This document shows, piece by piece, positions 47,946 to 58,500 of a stretch of DNA of 64,000 nt (positions are counted from its first letter, which is position 1; the number at the start of each line of letters is the position of its first letter). This stretch comes from Gemmatimonadaceae bacterium (lineage in GTDB: Bacteria > Gemmatimonadota > Gemmatimonadetes > Gemmatimonadales > Gemmatimonadaceae). The notes below the pieces were generated by a model. The model had not been told where the DNA came from, made no database searches, and saw only the letters and a list, made by a program, of their open reading frames with translations. The position numbers were made by a program, and so were the translations under genes. The stretch covers positions 62,001-126,000 of the forward strand of contig JAICWO010000006.1 of the NCBI GenBank assembly GCA_025934775.1. Direction: 5' to 3'.

Positions 47946-50552
47946 TCAGTCGCTCCGCATCGCGGCGCTTGGATCGATTGACGCCGCGCGTCGCGCCGGC
48001 AGATACGCGGCCAGCAGCGCCGATGCGGCGAGTACGCTGCTCACGCCGATGAACGTCGACGGATCCGTCGGCGTGACCTCGTATAACAGGCTCACCATCA
48101 CGCGCGAGAACGCGAGCGCCGCCACGAGCCCAACGCCGAGTCCGACGATCACTGGCGTCATACCGCCGCGCAACACGAGTCCGATGACGCGCGGCGTCGT
48201 CGCGCCGAGCGCGATGCGCAGTCCGATCTCCGAGGTCCGCTGCGCGACGGCATACGCGATCACGCCGTAAATGCCGATCGTGGCGAGCAGCAGCGCGAGC
48301 GCGCCGAACGTTCCAATGAGCCATGTTTGAAAGCGCGGCCGCGTCACCGATTCACCGACGAGCGACGAGAGCGGCTCCAGCTCGCGGGCGTCGAGCTCGG
48401 GGTCCGCGGCTGACACCGCGGCACGCACGGGCTGCATGGTCGTCGCCGGATCGGCCGCCGTCTTCACCGCCACCCACACGCCCGGCCATGGTCGCTGCGC
48501 GAACGGCACGTAGACCTGCGGCGTGAGCGGCGCACCGACGCCTTCGTACGCGGCGTCGTTCACCACGCCAACGATCGTGCGTGGCCCCGCGTCAATGATG
48601 ATACGATGACCGACCGCATCATCGCGCGGGAAGTATCGGCGCGCGAGCGATCGGCTCACGATCGCGACGGGCGCCGAGGCGGAATCGTCGGCCGTCGTAA
48701 ACCATCGGCCGTGCACCAGCGCGATCCCGAGTGCATCGTTGAACCCCGCCGTCGCCGGAACGAAGACCGCTCGCGGCTCGTGCCCCGGCGTCGACGGCGG
48801 TTGTCCTTCGATCAAATACGCGGTTTCCTCCTGCATCCGCGACGGCGGCATGCTGGTGCTGGCGCCCGCCGCGGTCACACCCGGAATCGCGCGCAGACCG
48901 GCGAGCATGCGATCGATCACCGCCTCCTTCTGCGCGACGCCGGGATATCGATCGCTCGGCAGCGTGACATGAAACGCGAGTACGCCGCTCGATTGAACGC
49001 CGATGTCGGCGGACAGCAGGCGCGCGAAGCTTCGAATCATCAGTCCCGCGCCCACGAGCAGCACGACCGCGAGCGCGACTTCGATCGCCGTGAGCATCGA
49101 GCGCGCACGCGCGGCCGCTTGGCCCGCCGTGCCGCCGCGGCCCTGCTCGCGCAGTGCGTCCTGCGCGCCGCTGCGCCAGGCGAACATCGCGGGCGCCACG
49201 CCGAACACGATCCCGGTGAGCAGCGAGATGGCGACCGCGAACGCGAGCGTGCTCACGTCGAGTCCGACGTTCTCGAGCCGCGGAATGTCGGACGGTCCAA
49301 AGCGCACGAACAGTCGGCTCGCGACGACGGCAACGCCAACGCCGGCGGCACCGCCAATCAGCGCGAGAAGCACGCTCTCCGTCATGAGTTGTCGCGCCAC
49401 GCGACCGCGGTGTGCGCCGAGGGCGCGCCGCACGGCGATCTCCCGCCGCCGCGCCGACATGCGCGCCATGAGTAAATGCGCAACGTTCACGCAGCCGAGG
49501 AGGAGCACGAGCCCCGCCGCGCCGAGCATGGTCCAGAGCGCGCGCTGCACGCCGCTCACGGCATCGGCGCGCACCGACTGCAATCGCATCGTGCGGCCCG
49601 CATCGTCGTCGGGATAGGCCGCGGCGCTCCTCGCGTACGCGGCGTTCAGATCGGCCTGCGCGGCGCGCATGCTCACGCCGGGCGCGAGTCGCGCGATGAC
49701 CCGGAACGCGAGCACGCTCCGTTTGGTGATCCACGGATTCGGCGCGCCCGGCGACTCCGGCGACATCGAGGCGATCGGTTGGAACGACGTCCACAGATCG
49801 ATGTCCGGCGTCGGAAAGTGAAAGCCAGCCGGGAGCACGCCCACCACGGTGAACGGCTTGTGATCGAGCAACACCGTTCGACCGACCACGCTCCTGCTTC
49901 CAGCGAATCGCCGCTGCCACAATCGATAGCTGATCGCGACCACGGGAAGGCGCTGCTCGTCGTCGCGCGGCATGCGGCCGATCACCGGGCGCGCGCCGAG
50001 GATGCCGTAGAGGCCCGGCATCGCGATCACGGCGCGCGCTTGATCCACGCCTTCGGGGCCGGTGATCTCGTATCGATTGAAGCCGTAGCCCGAGATCCCG
50101 CTGAACGCTTTCGTGCCGCGCTGCCAGTCGACGATGTCGAGATACGACGCGGCGTAGCGCGCATCGCGCGAGCCGTTCGGCACCTCCCACGCCGACACGA
50201 GTCGGTCGGGATCGGCGTACGGCAGCGCCTCGAGCAGCACCGCGTGCACGACGCTGAAGATGGCCGTGTTGGCGCCAATCCCGAGCGCCAGCGTGAGCAC
50301 GACGGCCAGCGTGAAGCCGACGTTGCGCCGCAACACGCGCGCGCCGTAGCGAACGTCCTGGAGCAGATCGTCGAGCACACCCAGCGTCCAGGCGTCGCGC
50401 GTCTCCTCGCGCACGCGCGTGACGTTGGCCATGCGCCGCCGGTCGCGGGCGGCCAGTTCGGCGTGGAGGCGCAGCTCTTCGTCGAGCTCCGCGGCGAGGG
50501 TATCGCGCCGCGCGCGATCGCGGAGGCGGCTCAGCATTTCTCGAATGCGCAT
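47946..50552 (-). CDS. ADOP-type ABC transporter permease with short prefix
   Basis: 868 residues. The prefix (~1-60) is short: [35 protein letters not shown]; the usual 'EA.R.AR..FG' helix is missing, as if ~20 codons were lost. TM1 is [19 protein letters not shown]. First PCD ~95-330, TM2-4 ~340-445 ([41 protein letters not shown]), second unit to [12 protein letters not shown]. The AGGAG ribosome site overlaps the end of padR (stop 50568-50566), 13 bases before the ATG. Same operon as that PadR. Confidence 0.91.
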   Translation of the reverse strand: MRIREMLSRLRDRARRDTLAAELDEELRLHAELAARDRRRMANVTRVREETRDAWTLGVLDDLLQDVRYGARVLRRNVGFTLAVVLTLALGIGANTAIFSVVHAVLLEALPYADPDRLVSAWEVPNGSRDARYAASYLDIVDWQRGTKAFSGISGYGFNRYEITGPEGVDQARAVIAMPGLYGILGARPVIGRMPRDDEQRLPVVAISYRLWQRRFAGSRSVVGRTVLLDHKPFTVVGVLPAGFHFPTPDIDLWTSFQPIASMSPESPGAPNPWITKRSVLAFRVIARLAPGVSMRAAQADLNAAYARSAAAYPDDDAGRTMRLQSVRADAVSGVQRALWTMLGAAGLVLLLGCVNVAHLLMARMSARRREIAVRRALGAHRGRVARQLMTESVLLALIGGAAGVGVAVVASRLFVRFGPSDIPRLENVGLDVSTLAFAVAISLLTGIVFGVAPAMFAWRSGAQDALREQGRGGTAGQAAARARSMLTAIEVALAVVLLVGAGLMIRSFARLLSADIGVQSSGVLAFHVTLPSDRYPGVAQKEAVIDRMLAGLRAIPGVTAAGASTSMPPSRMQEETAYLIEGQPPSTPGHEPRAVFVPATAGFNDALGIALVHGRWFTTADDSASAPVAIVSRSLARRYFPRDDAVGHRIIIDAGPRTIVGVVNDAAYEGVGAPLTPQVYVPFAQRPWPGVWVAVKTAADPATTMQPVRAAVSAADPELDARELEPLSSLVGESVTRPRFQTWLIGTFGALALLLATIGIYGVIAYAVAQRTSEIGLRIALGATTPRVIGLVLRGGMTPVIVGLGVGLVAALAFSRVMVSLLYEVTPTDPSTFIGVSSVLAASALLAAYLPARRAASIDPSAAMRSD

Positions 50553-50565
50553 GTGCTCCTCGCGG

Positions 50566-50895
50566 TCAGACGGAGCGCATGACGCGATGGATCGCGTTCA
50601 CGAGCGCGGTGAATCCGGCGGTCTGCTCGCCCAGCTGCTTGCGGCCGGCGGCGGTGATCGTGTAATAGCGCGCGCGCTGGTGGTTGGGCGTTTGCCGCCA
50701 CTCGGGCTTGAGCCAGCCGCGCTGGCGCATCCGCTGGAGCGCGGGGTAGAGCGATCCTTCGTCCACCTGAAGGACGTCGTCCGAGAACTCCTTCAGGTGG
50801 AGCGCGATGCCGTACCCGTGCAGCGGTCCGGCGCTGAGGATCGTGAGCACCAGCAGGTCGAGGGTGCCCGGGAGGAGGTCGCGTTTGGGGGCCAT
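50566..50895 (-). CDS. PadR-family transcriptional regulator
   Basis: 109 residues: [69 protein letters not shown] (winged helix) and [35 protein letters not shown] (wing and dimer helix). This is the most typical PadR sequence of the four intact copies. It drives the ADOP at 47946 as a second gene. Two TAGA-YGG-TCYA sites overlap or precede its start codon, so it likely represses itself. Confidence 0.94.
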   Translation of the reverse strand: MAPKRDLLPGTLDLLVLTILSAGPLHGYGIALHLKEFSDDVLQVDEGSLYPALQRMRQRGWLKPEWRQTPNHQRARYYTITAAGRKQLGEQTAGFTALVNAIHRVMRSV

Positions 50896-50925
50896 AGACG
50901 GTCCAGGGGATAGATGGTCTATGGC
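50895..50925 (-). promoter_or_regulatory. PadR operator pair before the gene ending at 50895
   Basis: TAGACGGTCCA (50895-50905) and TAGATGGTCTA (50911-50921) are direct repeats 16 bp apart, each a TAGA-N3-TCTA palindrome or one base off. The larger GCCATAGAC (50891-50899)/GTCTATGGC (50917-50925) inverted repeat spans both. A possible -35 TTGTCA lies at 50933-50928 on the minus strand, but no good -10 at 17 bp was seen. Confidence 0.6.
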
Positions 50926-50960
50926 TTTGACAACGGATCCGCGCGAAAGGTTGTTTCAGC

Positions 50961-51980
50961 CTACTTCACGAATCGCGTCTTGCTCTTGTCCAGTTGGTCG
51001 AGCACGGTGTGGATGTCGTTGGCCACGGCCTGCACGCGCGTGATGTGGTGCGGGTCGAACTGCGGATCGTACGGGCTCCGCGTCGGCCCGCCCGCCACCT
51101 CGAGCACCGCGTCGAAATGATATGGATGCGCGATCCCGGTCTTGGGGTCGGTCCACGTGCCCTGCCAGGCGAGCGACTTGTTCGTCGGCCAGAGGCCGTA
51201 CGGCAGCGCCATCGTCCGCACCTTGTAGCCCGCGACCGCCGAGTCGATCGCCATCATGTTGCCCGCGATCTGCTGCTGCACGGCGGCGTCGGGATACTTG
51301 TTGAGCTTCATGTGCCAGATCGTGTGATCGCACAGCTCGAAGCCGTTGTCGGCCAGCCATTTCACTTTCTGAAAGCGCCACGCCTTCTGCTGGCCGCCGT
51401 ACTTGGGAGTGTCGCCGAAGAAGTTGTGGCCCGCCGCCGCGCCGTTGAGCATGCAGAACGTGCCGCGGTTCTTCCATCCGGGATGCGTCTTCATGAAGTC
51501 TTCCCAGATGCCGATCGCGCTGTTCGGATCGATCGTGAGCTTGCCGTCGGCCCCCTGGATATATGAAAACTGTGATGGCGACGCGTCGTCGAACACGAAG
51601 ATCACCGGCGACATGCCGTCGGGCACGTCGCCGAAGTTCTTGTCGAGCATCTGCGCGACGGTGATGGGCCGGTACCCGCGCTTGTACACGTCCTCCAGAT
51701 CGGCCTTGAAGCTCGCGACCGTGCGCGTGTAGAGCGCGTTCTGTGTGCCGCCGATCACGTGGTACTCCAGCACCGGGATCCGGCCCATGTGGTTCGCGGG
51801 CAGCTTTGGCCCGGTGTCGTTCGCGCTCGCCGCCGGCTGGTTGCCGGCGCCGCCGGTGCTCGGCGCGTTGCCGCTCACATCACCGGTCGCCGAGCCCTTG
51901 GTCGCCGGGCTGCTCTTGCTCGCGCCGCAGGCGGCGAGCAATGCGACCGAAATCACCGCGCAAGTCTTCTGGAACGACAT
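50961..51980 (-). CDS. Polysaccharide deacetylase-like lipoprotein
   Basis: 339 residues from the ATG at 51980, which begins a lipoprotein signal (MSFQKTCAVISVALLAACGAS, lipobox LAAC). A Ser/Gly/Ala-rich linker (~25-65) follows. The NodB-like motifs are present: YHVIGG near the start, VIFVFDDASPSQF (acidic pair of motif 1), FELCDHTIWHMKLN (H-x4-H-like motif 2, metal ligands) and TMALPYGLWP (motif 3). It should be a periplasmic, metal-dependent sugar deacetylase, perhaps on peptidoglycan or an exopolysaccharide. It is divergent from the PBP gene at 52111. Confidence 0.85.
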   Translation of the reverse strand: MSFQKTCAVISVALLAACGASKSSPATKGSATGDVSGNAPSTGGAGNQPAASANDTGPKLPANHMGRIPVLEYHVIGGTQNALYTRTVASFKADLEDVYKRGYRPITVAQMLDKNFGDVPDGMSPVIFVFDDASPSQFSYIQGADGKLTIDPNSAIGIWEDFMKTHPGWKNRGTFCMLNGAAAGHNFFGDTPKYGGQQKAWRFQKVKWLADNGFELCDHTIWHMKLNKYPDAAVQQQIAGNMMAIDSAVAGYKVRTMALPYGLWPTNKSLAWQGTWTDPKTGIAHPYHFDAVLEVAGGPTRSPYDPQFDPHHITRVQAVANDIHTVLDQLDKSKTRFVK

Positions 51981-52110
51981 CTTGCTCTTCCATTGAGGAA
52001 TGTTTGTTGCGCCCGCTCCGCGGGTTCCCCGCGCGCTCGCTGCGTTGCGACCGGAAACCTCGGTGAGCGAGGAGCGTACCAATCTGTAGTGTGTTCACCA
52101 CCCGAATCGC

Positions 52111-54303
52111 GTGACCGTCACTTCTCTTCACCGCCGCCTCGAGATTCTCCGCCGCCGCATGCGCCCGAACCCGGGCGAGCCGGCGTCGCGCTGGCTGCGC
52201 CGCCACTGGCCGTGGCTCACCGCGCTCGCGCTCGCCTGCGTGGCGGTCGGTCTGTTCGACGCATGGCTGGGCACGTGCGGATTCTCGAGTTGCCCCTCGC
52301 CGGCTGAGATCCGGGCCTTCCATCCCAGCGAAGGCGGCAACGTCTATGACCGCAACGGAAAGCTGATCGGACACCTGGAGAACATTCGCCGGGTGAACGT
52401 CCCGCTCAGCGTGGTCCCCAAGCAGGTGCAGGAGGCGTTCGTCGCGACTGAGGATCGCCGGTTTTACCAACATAACGGCCTCGACTGGCACGGCGTGCTT
52501 CGCGCGGTGTTCCGGAACCTGAGCGCCGGCGGAATTCGCCAGGGCTTCAGCACGATCACGATGCAAGTCGCGCACAACAGCTTTCTCGCCGACCGCTATC
52601 ACGGGCGATCGCTGCGACGCAAGCTGATCGAGCTGCGCATCTCGCGGCTGCTCGAGCGCGAGCTCACGAAGGACCAGATTCTCGAGCACTACCTCAACGT
52701 CATCTACCTCGGCAACGGCGTGAATGGCGTCGAGGCCGCGAGCCTCGATCTCTTCGGCAAGAACGTCGACAAGCTGAACCTGCCCGAAGCGGCGCTGCTC
52801 GCCGGCCTGCCGAAGGCTCCGTCCGAGTACAACCCCAGGCACAGCGAGCGGCTCGCCAAGCAGCGCCGCAATCTCGTGCTCTCGCTGATGGCGGATCAGG
52901 GCTACATCTCCGACGGCGAGGCGCAGCAGGCGGAAGCGCTGCCGGTGCGCATCGCGGAGAACGAGTGGCGGCCGTCGATCGCGAACGAGCCGAGTGCGCT
53001 CGACGCGGTGCGAGCGCTGGTCGATTCCGTCGCTCCCGACGTGCTCAAGGAGCAGGACGTCAACGTCTACACGACGATCGACTACACGCTGCAGCGCGCG
53101 GCGGACCGCACGATGACACGGCACATGAGCGAGATCACGCGCGAGACGCAGGAGACGATGGGCGGCGTGAGCGAGAGCGTGCAGGGCGCGCTCGTCGCGC
53201 TCGACCCGGCGACGGGCGACATTCGCGCGCTCGTGCCCGGCCATCGCACGCAGCGGGGCGGCTTCGACCGCGCGTTCTACGCGCGGCGCCAGCCCGGCTC
53301 GGCGTTCAAGCCGTTCGTGTACGAGGCGGCGCTCTCGGCGGGGTACACGCCGGGTTGGGAGGTCGACGACGATCCGGTGCAGGTGCAGATCGGCCGCACG
53401 GTCTGGCAGCCGGCGAACTACAACGACGAGTACAACGGGCGCATCACCTTCGCCCGCGCGCTGTTGCTCTCCGCGAACTCGGCGACGGTGCGGGTGAGCC
53501 GCGCGGTGGGCGAGCAGTCGGTGATCGCGGCCGCGCGCCGGAACGGGATTACCAGTCCTTTAACACCAGTTCCGTCAATCGCCCTCGGCGCCGAAGGCGT
53601 GACGCCGGTGGAGCTCGTCGCGGCGTACGCGCCATTCGACAATGGCGGCGTGCGCGTGAAGCCGCGCCTCGTGACGCGGGTCGAGGCGCCGGACGGCACG
53701 CTGCTCTGGTCGAGCGAAGTGGAGCGCACGCCGGTGATGGATCCGCGCGACGCATACGAGATGACGCAGATGCTCGAAGGCGTGGTGGATTTCGGGACGG
53801 GGAAGACGATCCGCGACATGGGGCTCAGCGGTCCGATCGCCGGCAAGACGGGGACGACGAACAGCGGCGAGGACGCATGGTTCGTCGGCTACACGCCGAC
53901 GCTGGTCGCGGGGATCTGGTTCGGCTACGACACGCCGCGACAGATCGCGGAGAACGCGACCGGCGGCCGGCTCGCGGCGCCCGCATGGGCGGAGTTCTAT
54001 CAGAGCGGCTGGCACGAGCCGCGCGGGTCGGCATGGACGCCGCCCGACGGGATGGTGTCGGCCGTGGTCGATCCGGAGAGCGGCGAGCTGGCGACCGACT
54101 GGTGCCCGACGAAGCGGCGCGAGTGGTTCAAGCCGGGAAGCGAACCCAAGGAGCAATGTCATCTGCACACCGGTCCGCCGGAGGGCCAGATCGCGATCGA
54201 TGACAACGGGAACATCTCGGTGCAGCCCGGTCGCGCGAACGATCCGATCGGCAACGTGGGCCGGAGCATCGGCAACATTCTGCGAAAGATCATTCACTGG
54301 TAA
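52111..54303 (+). CDS. Class A penicillin-binding protein (glycosyltransferase plus transpeptidase)
   Basis: 730 residues from the GTG at 52111; an ATG at 52159 is an alternative start. A cytosolic N-terminus (~35) is followed by one TM helix (WLTALALACVAVGLFDAWL). The glycosyltransferase domain has the catalytic Glu near 114 in ATEDRRFYQHNGLDW, then GFSTITMQVAHN and ELRISRLLERELTKDQILEHYLN. The transpeptidase has S397 (PGSAFKPF), SAN in LLSANSATVR and K579 in GKTGTTNSGE. It polymerises and crosslinks peptidoglycan at the inner membrane. The tail after ~690 (EGQIAIDDNGNISVQPGRAND) is polar. Family certain; pbpC versus mrcA type not settled. Confidence 0.95.
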   Translation: MTVTSLHRRLEILRRRMRPNPGEPASRWLRRHWPWLTALALACVAVGLFDAWLGTCGFSSCPSPAEIRAFHPSEGGNVYDRNGKLIGHLENIRRVNVPLSVVPKQVQEAFVATEDRRFYQHNGLDWHGVLRAVFRNLSAGGIRQGFSTITMQVAHNSFLADRYHGRSLRRKLIELRISRLLERELTKDQILEHYLNVIYLGNGVNGVEAASLDLFGKNVDKLNLPEAALLAGLPKAPSEYNPRHSERLAKQRRNLVLSLMADQGYISDGEAQQAEALPVRIAENEWRPSIANEPSALDAVRALVDSVAPDVLKEQDVNVYTTIDYTLQRAADRTMTRHMSEITRETQETMGGVSESVQGALVALDPATGDIRALVPGHRTQRGGFDRAFYARRQPGSAFKPFVYEAALSAGYTPGWEVDDDPVQVQIGRTVWQPANYNDEYNGRITFARALLLSANSATVRVSRAVGEQSVIAAARRNGITSPLTPVPSIALGAEGVTPVELVAAYAPFDNGGVRVKPRLVTRVEAPDGTLLWSSEVERTPVMDPRDAYEMTQMLEGVVDFGTGKTIRDMGLSGPIAGKTGTTNSGEDAWFVGYTPTLVAGIWFGYDTPRQIAENATGGRLAAPAWAEFYQSGWHEPRGSAWTPPDGMVSAVVDPESGELATDWCPTKRREWFKPGSEPKEQCHLHTGPPEGQIAIDDNGNISVQPGRANDPIGNVGRSIGNILRKIIHW

Positions 54304-54377
54304 GACCCTTACAGCGGCCCAAATGGGGCGCGTGTATTGTTAGTGCGAGTCCCACTTTTCATACGAGAGGAGCCATC

Positions 54378-55082
54378 ATGCGTCGTGCTCAGATTGCGCT
54401 CGCCGCGACCGCGGTCGCGCTGTTGCCGCAGCTTGCCATCGCCCAGGGAAACATGGGCGGCATGCGGATGGATCAGTCCAAGGCCGTCGCGGGCGGCGGC
54501 ATTTCGGTGCCCGGCTGGCAGGGAACGGCGGATCGCAACGCGCCGATCACCAACGCCAAGTTCGCGCCGGAAGGGAACGGCTTTCACATCACGACGGGCC
54601 CGGCGGCGACGTACTGGAATCCGGCGAACACGGCGAGCGGCGACTACACCGTCAGCGCCACGTTCACGGAACCGAAATACATGAATTTGAATGATCATCC
54701 GCACCCCTACGGCATCATGATCGCCGGCAACGATCTCGGCACCGCGAACCAGAGCTACCTCTATTGCGCGGCGTACGGCGACGGCGATTTCATCGTCCGC
54801 GGCTTCGGGCCGCGCCCATTCCAGATGAACGGCCGCGAAGGCGAGCCGAATGCCGCGGTGCACAAGGCGGCGGCGGCCGGTCAGCCGGTGACGCAGGACA
54901 TCGCGATGTCGGTGAAGGGCGACAAGGTGTCGTGCTCGATCAACGGCAAGGAAGTGGCGACCTACAACAAGTCCGACCTGGTCACGGCGGGCAAGCTCAA
55001 GTCCACCGACGGCGTGTACGGCCTTCGCTCGGCGCACAACACCGAAGTGATCGTCACGAACCTCAAGCTCACGAAGGGTTGA
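54378..55082 (+). CDS. Secreted DUF1080-like (concanavalin-type) protein
   Basis: 234 residues with a signal peptide (MRRAQIALAATAVALLPQLAIAQG). The mature region looks like a jelly-roll domain: NAKFAPEGNGFHITTGPAATYWNPANTASGDYTVSATFTEPKY, then YGIMIAGNDLGTANQSYLYCAAYGDGDFIVRGFG and VSCSINGKEVATYNKSDL...GVYGLRSAHNTEVIVTNLKL, resembling 3-keto-disaccharide hydrolase (DUF1080)-like or LamG folds. No catalytic residue was identified. A good GAGAGGAGCC ribosome site precedes the ATG. Probably exported to the periplasm or outside. Confidence 0.78.
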   Translation: MRRAQIALAATAVALLPQLAIAQGNMGGMRMDQSKAVAGGGISVPGWQGTADRNAPITNAKFAPEGNGFHITTGPAATYWNPANTASGDYTVSATFTEPKYMNLNDHPHPYGIMIAGNDLGTANQSYLYCAAYGDGDFIVRGFGPRPFQMNGREGEPNAAVHKAAAAGQPVTQDIAMSVKGDKVSCSINGKEVATYNKSDLVTAGKLKSTDGVYGLRSAHNTEVIVTNLKLTKG

Positions 55083-55108
55083 GCGTCGCCGAGTCGGCTT
55101 GGGCGTTA

Positions 55109-56464
55109 TCAGCGCGATTCGGTCAACAGTTCGTCAATGGCGGCGTATCCGGTTGGAACGGATACGCCGCTCTTGCTTGCGCCAGCATCGAGGAGCGCCT
55201 TGACCGAGCGAGGCGAGCGGCGTTCGGTCCAGTATGAATCGACGCAGGCGCGCCCCGCGAGCATGAGCGGAGTCTGATCGTTCCCGTCGCGGGCGTCCAC
55301 GTCCGCGCCGCGCGCGACGAGGAGCTCGACGGCGTTGTGAGCGGCGCGCCATGACGCGGCATGCAGTGCCGTCGTCGCCGCGGTCGTGCCGAAGTAGCTC
55401 TCGCCAAGCGCGTGCGTCGCGTCCACTGGAACGCCAAGCTCCAGCAGCAACGCCACGCCGGTGGCGTTGTCATTCCCCGCGAATTCGACCAACACGGTGC
55501 CGCCTTCGGCGACGAGCTGCGCGAGCGCATGCGGCTCAGCGGCGGCGAGCGCGTGCGCTTCGAGTCCATCGCCGCGTGCGCACGCGGCGATGATGCGATC
55601 CACGCCATCGAGCAGGATCGGGATGCCGCGCCGCTCGATCGCGGCCAGCACGTCGGCGCGCCCGCGGCGGGCGGCGAGCACGATGGACGAATGGCCCGGT
55701 CGTGCCGGCCCGCCGTGCGCGAGGTTCGTCGCGACGATCGTCGGATCGGCGCCGCGGTCGAGGAGCAGCTCGATGATCGCGATGCGATTGTCGCTCAACA
55801 CCGCGTGGTGCAGCGCCGTTCGGCCCCAGTGGCCAACGAGGTTCGGATTGGCGCCGTGGTCGAGGCACAGGCGAATGCCGTCGATGTCGTGCCAGTCGGA
55901 CTTGCGCAGCAGCATCGTGTTCAAACTACTCTCATTGAGCGTTCCGCTGTCGAGCAGCACCTCGAAGGCGCTCTCGTCGTACGATTCTGGCGAGTGATAG
56001 GGCGTCTCGGCGTCGTTCGGATCGCCGCCGCGCTCGAGCAGCAGCTTGGTGACGCCGGCGCTGAACGCCACGCCGGCCGCGCCGTACAGGGCGCTCTCCC
56101 ATTCCGGGTGCGGCGTGTGCTCGTCGTCGAAGAAGCCGGCGTTCGGATCGGCGCCGGCGTCGAGGAGGGCCGCCGCCGCGCGGATGAACGCGTCCGTCCG
56201 CGGCTTGTCGTGCGCGAGGTAGCGTGAAAAGCAGAGGTAGATCAGCGGCTCCGCGTCCCGCGGACCGCTCTTGGCGGTCGCGCTCGCCGGGTTGCGCGCA
56301 ATGAGCCGTCGGACGGTCTCGTCGTCGCCGAGCATCGCGGCCGCGTGAATGTCGTCGGCGGCAATCTCCGGATGCGCGGCGAGGATCGCTTCCGCGCCGT
56401 CGAGCGCTCCGTACCAGAAGCCGGCGCGCAGAAGCGCGTCCCGAGGGCCTTCAGGATTCGTCAT
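55109..56464 (-). CDS. Ankyrin-repeat protein coupled to the ABC exporter
   Basis: 451 residues, no signal peptide. Ankyrin repeats are evident: AAALLDAGADPNAG, TKLLLERGGDPNDAE, IRLCLDHGANPNLVGHWGRTALHHAVLSDNRIAIIELLLDRGADPTIV, NAVELLVARGADVDARDGNDQTPLMLAG and KALLDAGASKSGV. At least six units are seen. The ATG at 56464 lies in the stop of the ABC exporter gene (ATGA), so it is translated in coupling with it; an ankyrin partner for an ABC exporter is unusual. It may be a cytosolic scaffold. The long open frame upstream (to 58249) is antiphase to the exporter and is not coding. Confidence 0.87.
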   Translation of the reverse strand: MTNPEGPRDALLRAGFWYGALDGAEAILAAHPEIAADDIHAAAMLGDDETVRRLIARNPASATAKSGPRDAEPLIYLCFSRYLAHDKPRTDAFIRAAAALLDAGADPNAGFFDDEHTPHPEWESALYGAAGVAFSAGVTKLLLERGGDPNDAETPYHSPESYDESAFEVLLDSGTLNESSLNTMLLRKSDWHDIDGIRLCLDHGANPNLVGHWGRTALHHAVLSDNRIAIIELLLDRGADPTIVATNLAHGGPARPGHSSIVLAARRGRADVLAAIERRGIPILLDGVDRIIAACARGDGLEAHALAAAEPHALAQLVAEGGTVLVEFAGNDNATGVALLLELGVPVDATHALGESYFGTTAATTALHAASWRAAHNAVELLVARGADVDARDGNDQTPLMLAGRACVDSYWTERRSPRSVKALLDAGASKSGVSVPTGYAAIDELLTESR

Positions 56465-58401
56465 GTGAGAATTGGTGTGGTTTCGGTCGAGGCTTCCGCC
56501 TGGCGCATGACCATGCCGTAGTACACCCCGCGCGCTTCCATGAGCGATTCGTGGTTGCCGCGCTCGACGACCCGGCCGTCGTCCATCAGCAGGATCATAT
56601 CGGCGCGGCGGACGGTCGACAGCCGGTGCGCGATGACGAAGGTGGTCCGGCCGGCGAGCAGCTCCGCCATCGAGGCCTGAATGAGCTGCTCGCTCTCGGT
56701 ATCGAGGTTGCTCGTCGCTTCGTCGAGAATGAGAATGCGCGGCGCTTTCAAGAATGCTCGAGCGATCGCGAGCCGCTGCTGCTGCCCGCCCGACAGCTTC
56801 ACGCCGCGCTCGCCGATGAACGTGTCGTAGCCGTCGGCGAGATCGACGATGAACTCGTGCGCGTTGGCCAGCTGCGCCGCGCGCACGACGTCCGCCTCCG
56901 TCGCGTCGAAGCGGCCGTACGCGATGTTGTCGCGCACGCTCCCGTCGAAGAGAAACGTCTCCTGCTGCACGATCGCGAGCAGGTCGCGGTAGCTCCCGAG
57001 CCGGAAGTCGCGGAGATCGACGCCGTTGAGCAGGATGCGTCCGCGCGTCGGATCGTGAAAGCGCGCGACGAGGTCGGTGACCGTCGTCTTGCCGGCGCCG
57101 CTCCGGCCGACGAGCGCCACGACCGTGCCGCCGGCCACGCTGACACTGAGATCGCGCACGACCGGGCGTCCCTCGCGATACTCGAATTCCACGTTCTCGA
57201 ATCGAATCTCTCGAACGTCGGAAGGCGCCGTGCGCGCGTTCGGCCGGTCCGGCTTGTCCGGCGGCGTCTCCATCACGTCGAACAATCGCTCCATGGCCGC
57301 GAGCGACCGTTGCAGCTCGGAGAACGAGTTGACGATGTTCCACACGGGGCCGAGCAGCAGCGACGTGTACCACTCGAACGCCATGATGTCGCCGACCGAT
57401 GCGCGGCCGCGGATGTTGAGCCAGCCGCCGTACCACACGATGGCGACGTTCACCACGCCGAGGAGCAGGCTCCACGAGGTCCAGATGACGAGCTCGCGGC
57501 GCTGCGCGAACATCTCCTTGCGCAGGATCGTGTGCCGCCCGCGCATGTACTCGAGGAGCTCGGCGAGCTCCCGCCGAAACGCGCGCACCACGCGAATGCC
57601 GGAGAACGTCTCGCCGACCCGCCCGTCGACCTGCTCCGCATCCTTGCGGACGACGCGATAGATGGGGCGCACGCGCCGCGCGAACGCGAAGCTGATCGCC
57701 ATGATGCCCGGGATCAGTCCGAGCGCGGTGAGCGCGAGCCGCCAGTTGAGTGTGAGGAGAATGCCGACCGCGATGACGAGCCGGATGAGCGACAGCACCG
57801 GCGAGACGAACGCCATCTGGAAGAGACCCGTCGTCGCCTCGACGTCGCCGGTCAGGCGCGAGAGGATGCCGCCGGTCTTCATCTCCCAGAGCTTGGGCAG
57901 CGGCAGGTGGAGCAGCCGGTGATAGAGCGCGCGCCGGAGCGCGAGCATGAGGCGCACGTTCAACAGCCGCTGTCGGTAATCTTTGAGCGCGCCGAGCAGA
58001 TTCGAGATGACGATGACCGACAGGAACACGAAGCCCGCGAGCTGCAGCCGCGAGACGCGAGCGACGACGTCGAGCGCGCGATTGAGCAGCACGTGGTCGA
58101 CGATGTAGCGCATGAACAGCGGCGAGAGCATGTCCAAGCCGGCGCCGACGAGCGCCAGCGTGAACACGAGCGCGACCGCGTACCGGTGCGGTCGCAGCCA
58201 GCGGAGATACGCGTTGAGGTACCGGCGGTGCGGCGAGCGCCGGCGCCACCAGCGCACGGGCTTCTGATCGCCGTGTTGGGCCGCGTCGCGAGCCGGACTG
58301 CCGCCGCGTTCCGCTTCGATCGCCGCGTCGAGCCGGCGCTGCTTGTAGTCGTCGACGAACGTGGCGTACCGCTGTCGCGACGAACGCGGGTGTTCGGTCA
58401 T
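56461..58401 (-). CDS. ABC exporter, fused membrane and ATPase domains (MsbA/BmrA type)
   Basis: 646 residues. A charged N-terminal stretch (RQRYATFVDDYKQRRLDAAIEAERGGSPARD) of ~70 residues precedes the six-helix ABC membrane domain (~75-370), then the ATPase: Walker A GRSGAGKTT near 430, Q-loop (IVQQETFLFDGSVRDN), signature LSGGQQQRLAIARAFL near 540, Walker B ILILDEATSNLD near 560 and switch His in VIAHRLSTV. It forms homodimers, or heterodimers with a partner not adjacent here, exporting lipids or drugs. An ankyrin-repeat gene overlaps its stop. Confidence 0.94.
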   Translation of the reverse strand: MTEHPRSSRQRYATFVDDYKQRRLDAAIEAERGGSPARDAAQHGDQKPVRWWRRRSPHRRYLNAYLRWLRPHRYAVALVFTLALVGAGLDMLSPLFMRYIVDHVLLNRALDVVARVSRLQLAGFVFLSVIVISNLLGALKDYRQRLLNVRLMLALRRALYHRLLHLPLPKLWEMKTGGILSRLTGDVEATTGLFQMAFVSPVLSLIRLVIAVGILLTLNWRLALTALGLIPGIMAISFAFARRVRPIYRVVRKDAEQVDGRVGETFSGIRVVRAFRRELAELLEYMRGRHTILRKEMFAQRRELVIWTSWSLLLGVVNVAIVWYGGWLNIRGRASVGDIMAFEWYTSLLLGPVWNIVNSFSELQRSLAAMERLFDVMETPPDKPDRPNARTAPSDVREIRFENVEFEYREGRPVVRDLSVSVAGGTVVALVGRSGAGKTTVTDLVARFHDPTRGRILLNGVDLRDFRLGSYRDLLAIVQQETFLFDGSVRDNIAYGRFDATEADVVRAAQLANAHEFIVDLADGYDTFIGERGVKLSGGQQQRLAIARAFLKAPRILILDEATSNLDTESEQLIQASMAELLAGRTTFVIAHRLSTVRRADMILLMDDGRVVERGNHESLMEARGVYYGMVMRQAEASTETTPILT

Positions 58402-58500
58402 GGGGCCGGATTTCGCGGCGGCTCGGGTCGAGGAATCTGCTCGGCCGGGCCGCGCGACGCCACTCAGGGGCGCGGAGCGGCTATGTGTGCCAGATCACGT

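Noticed and set aside
56465-58249. Upstream extension of the ankyrin frame to 58249 (1046 codons)
   Set aside because: The first 590 codons are antiphase to the exporter and low-complexity; the true start is the ATGA at 56464.
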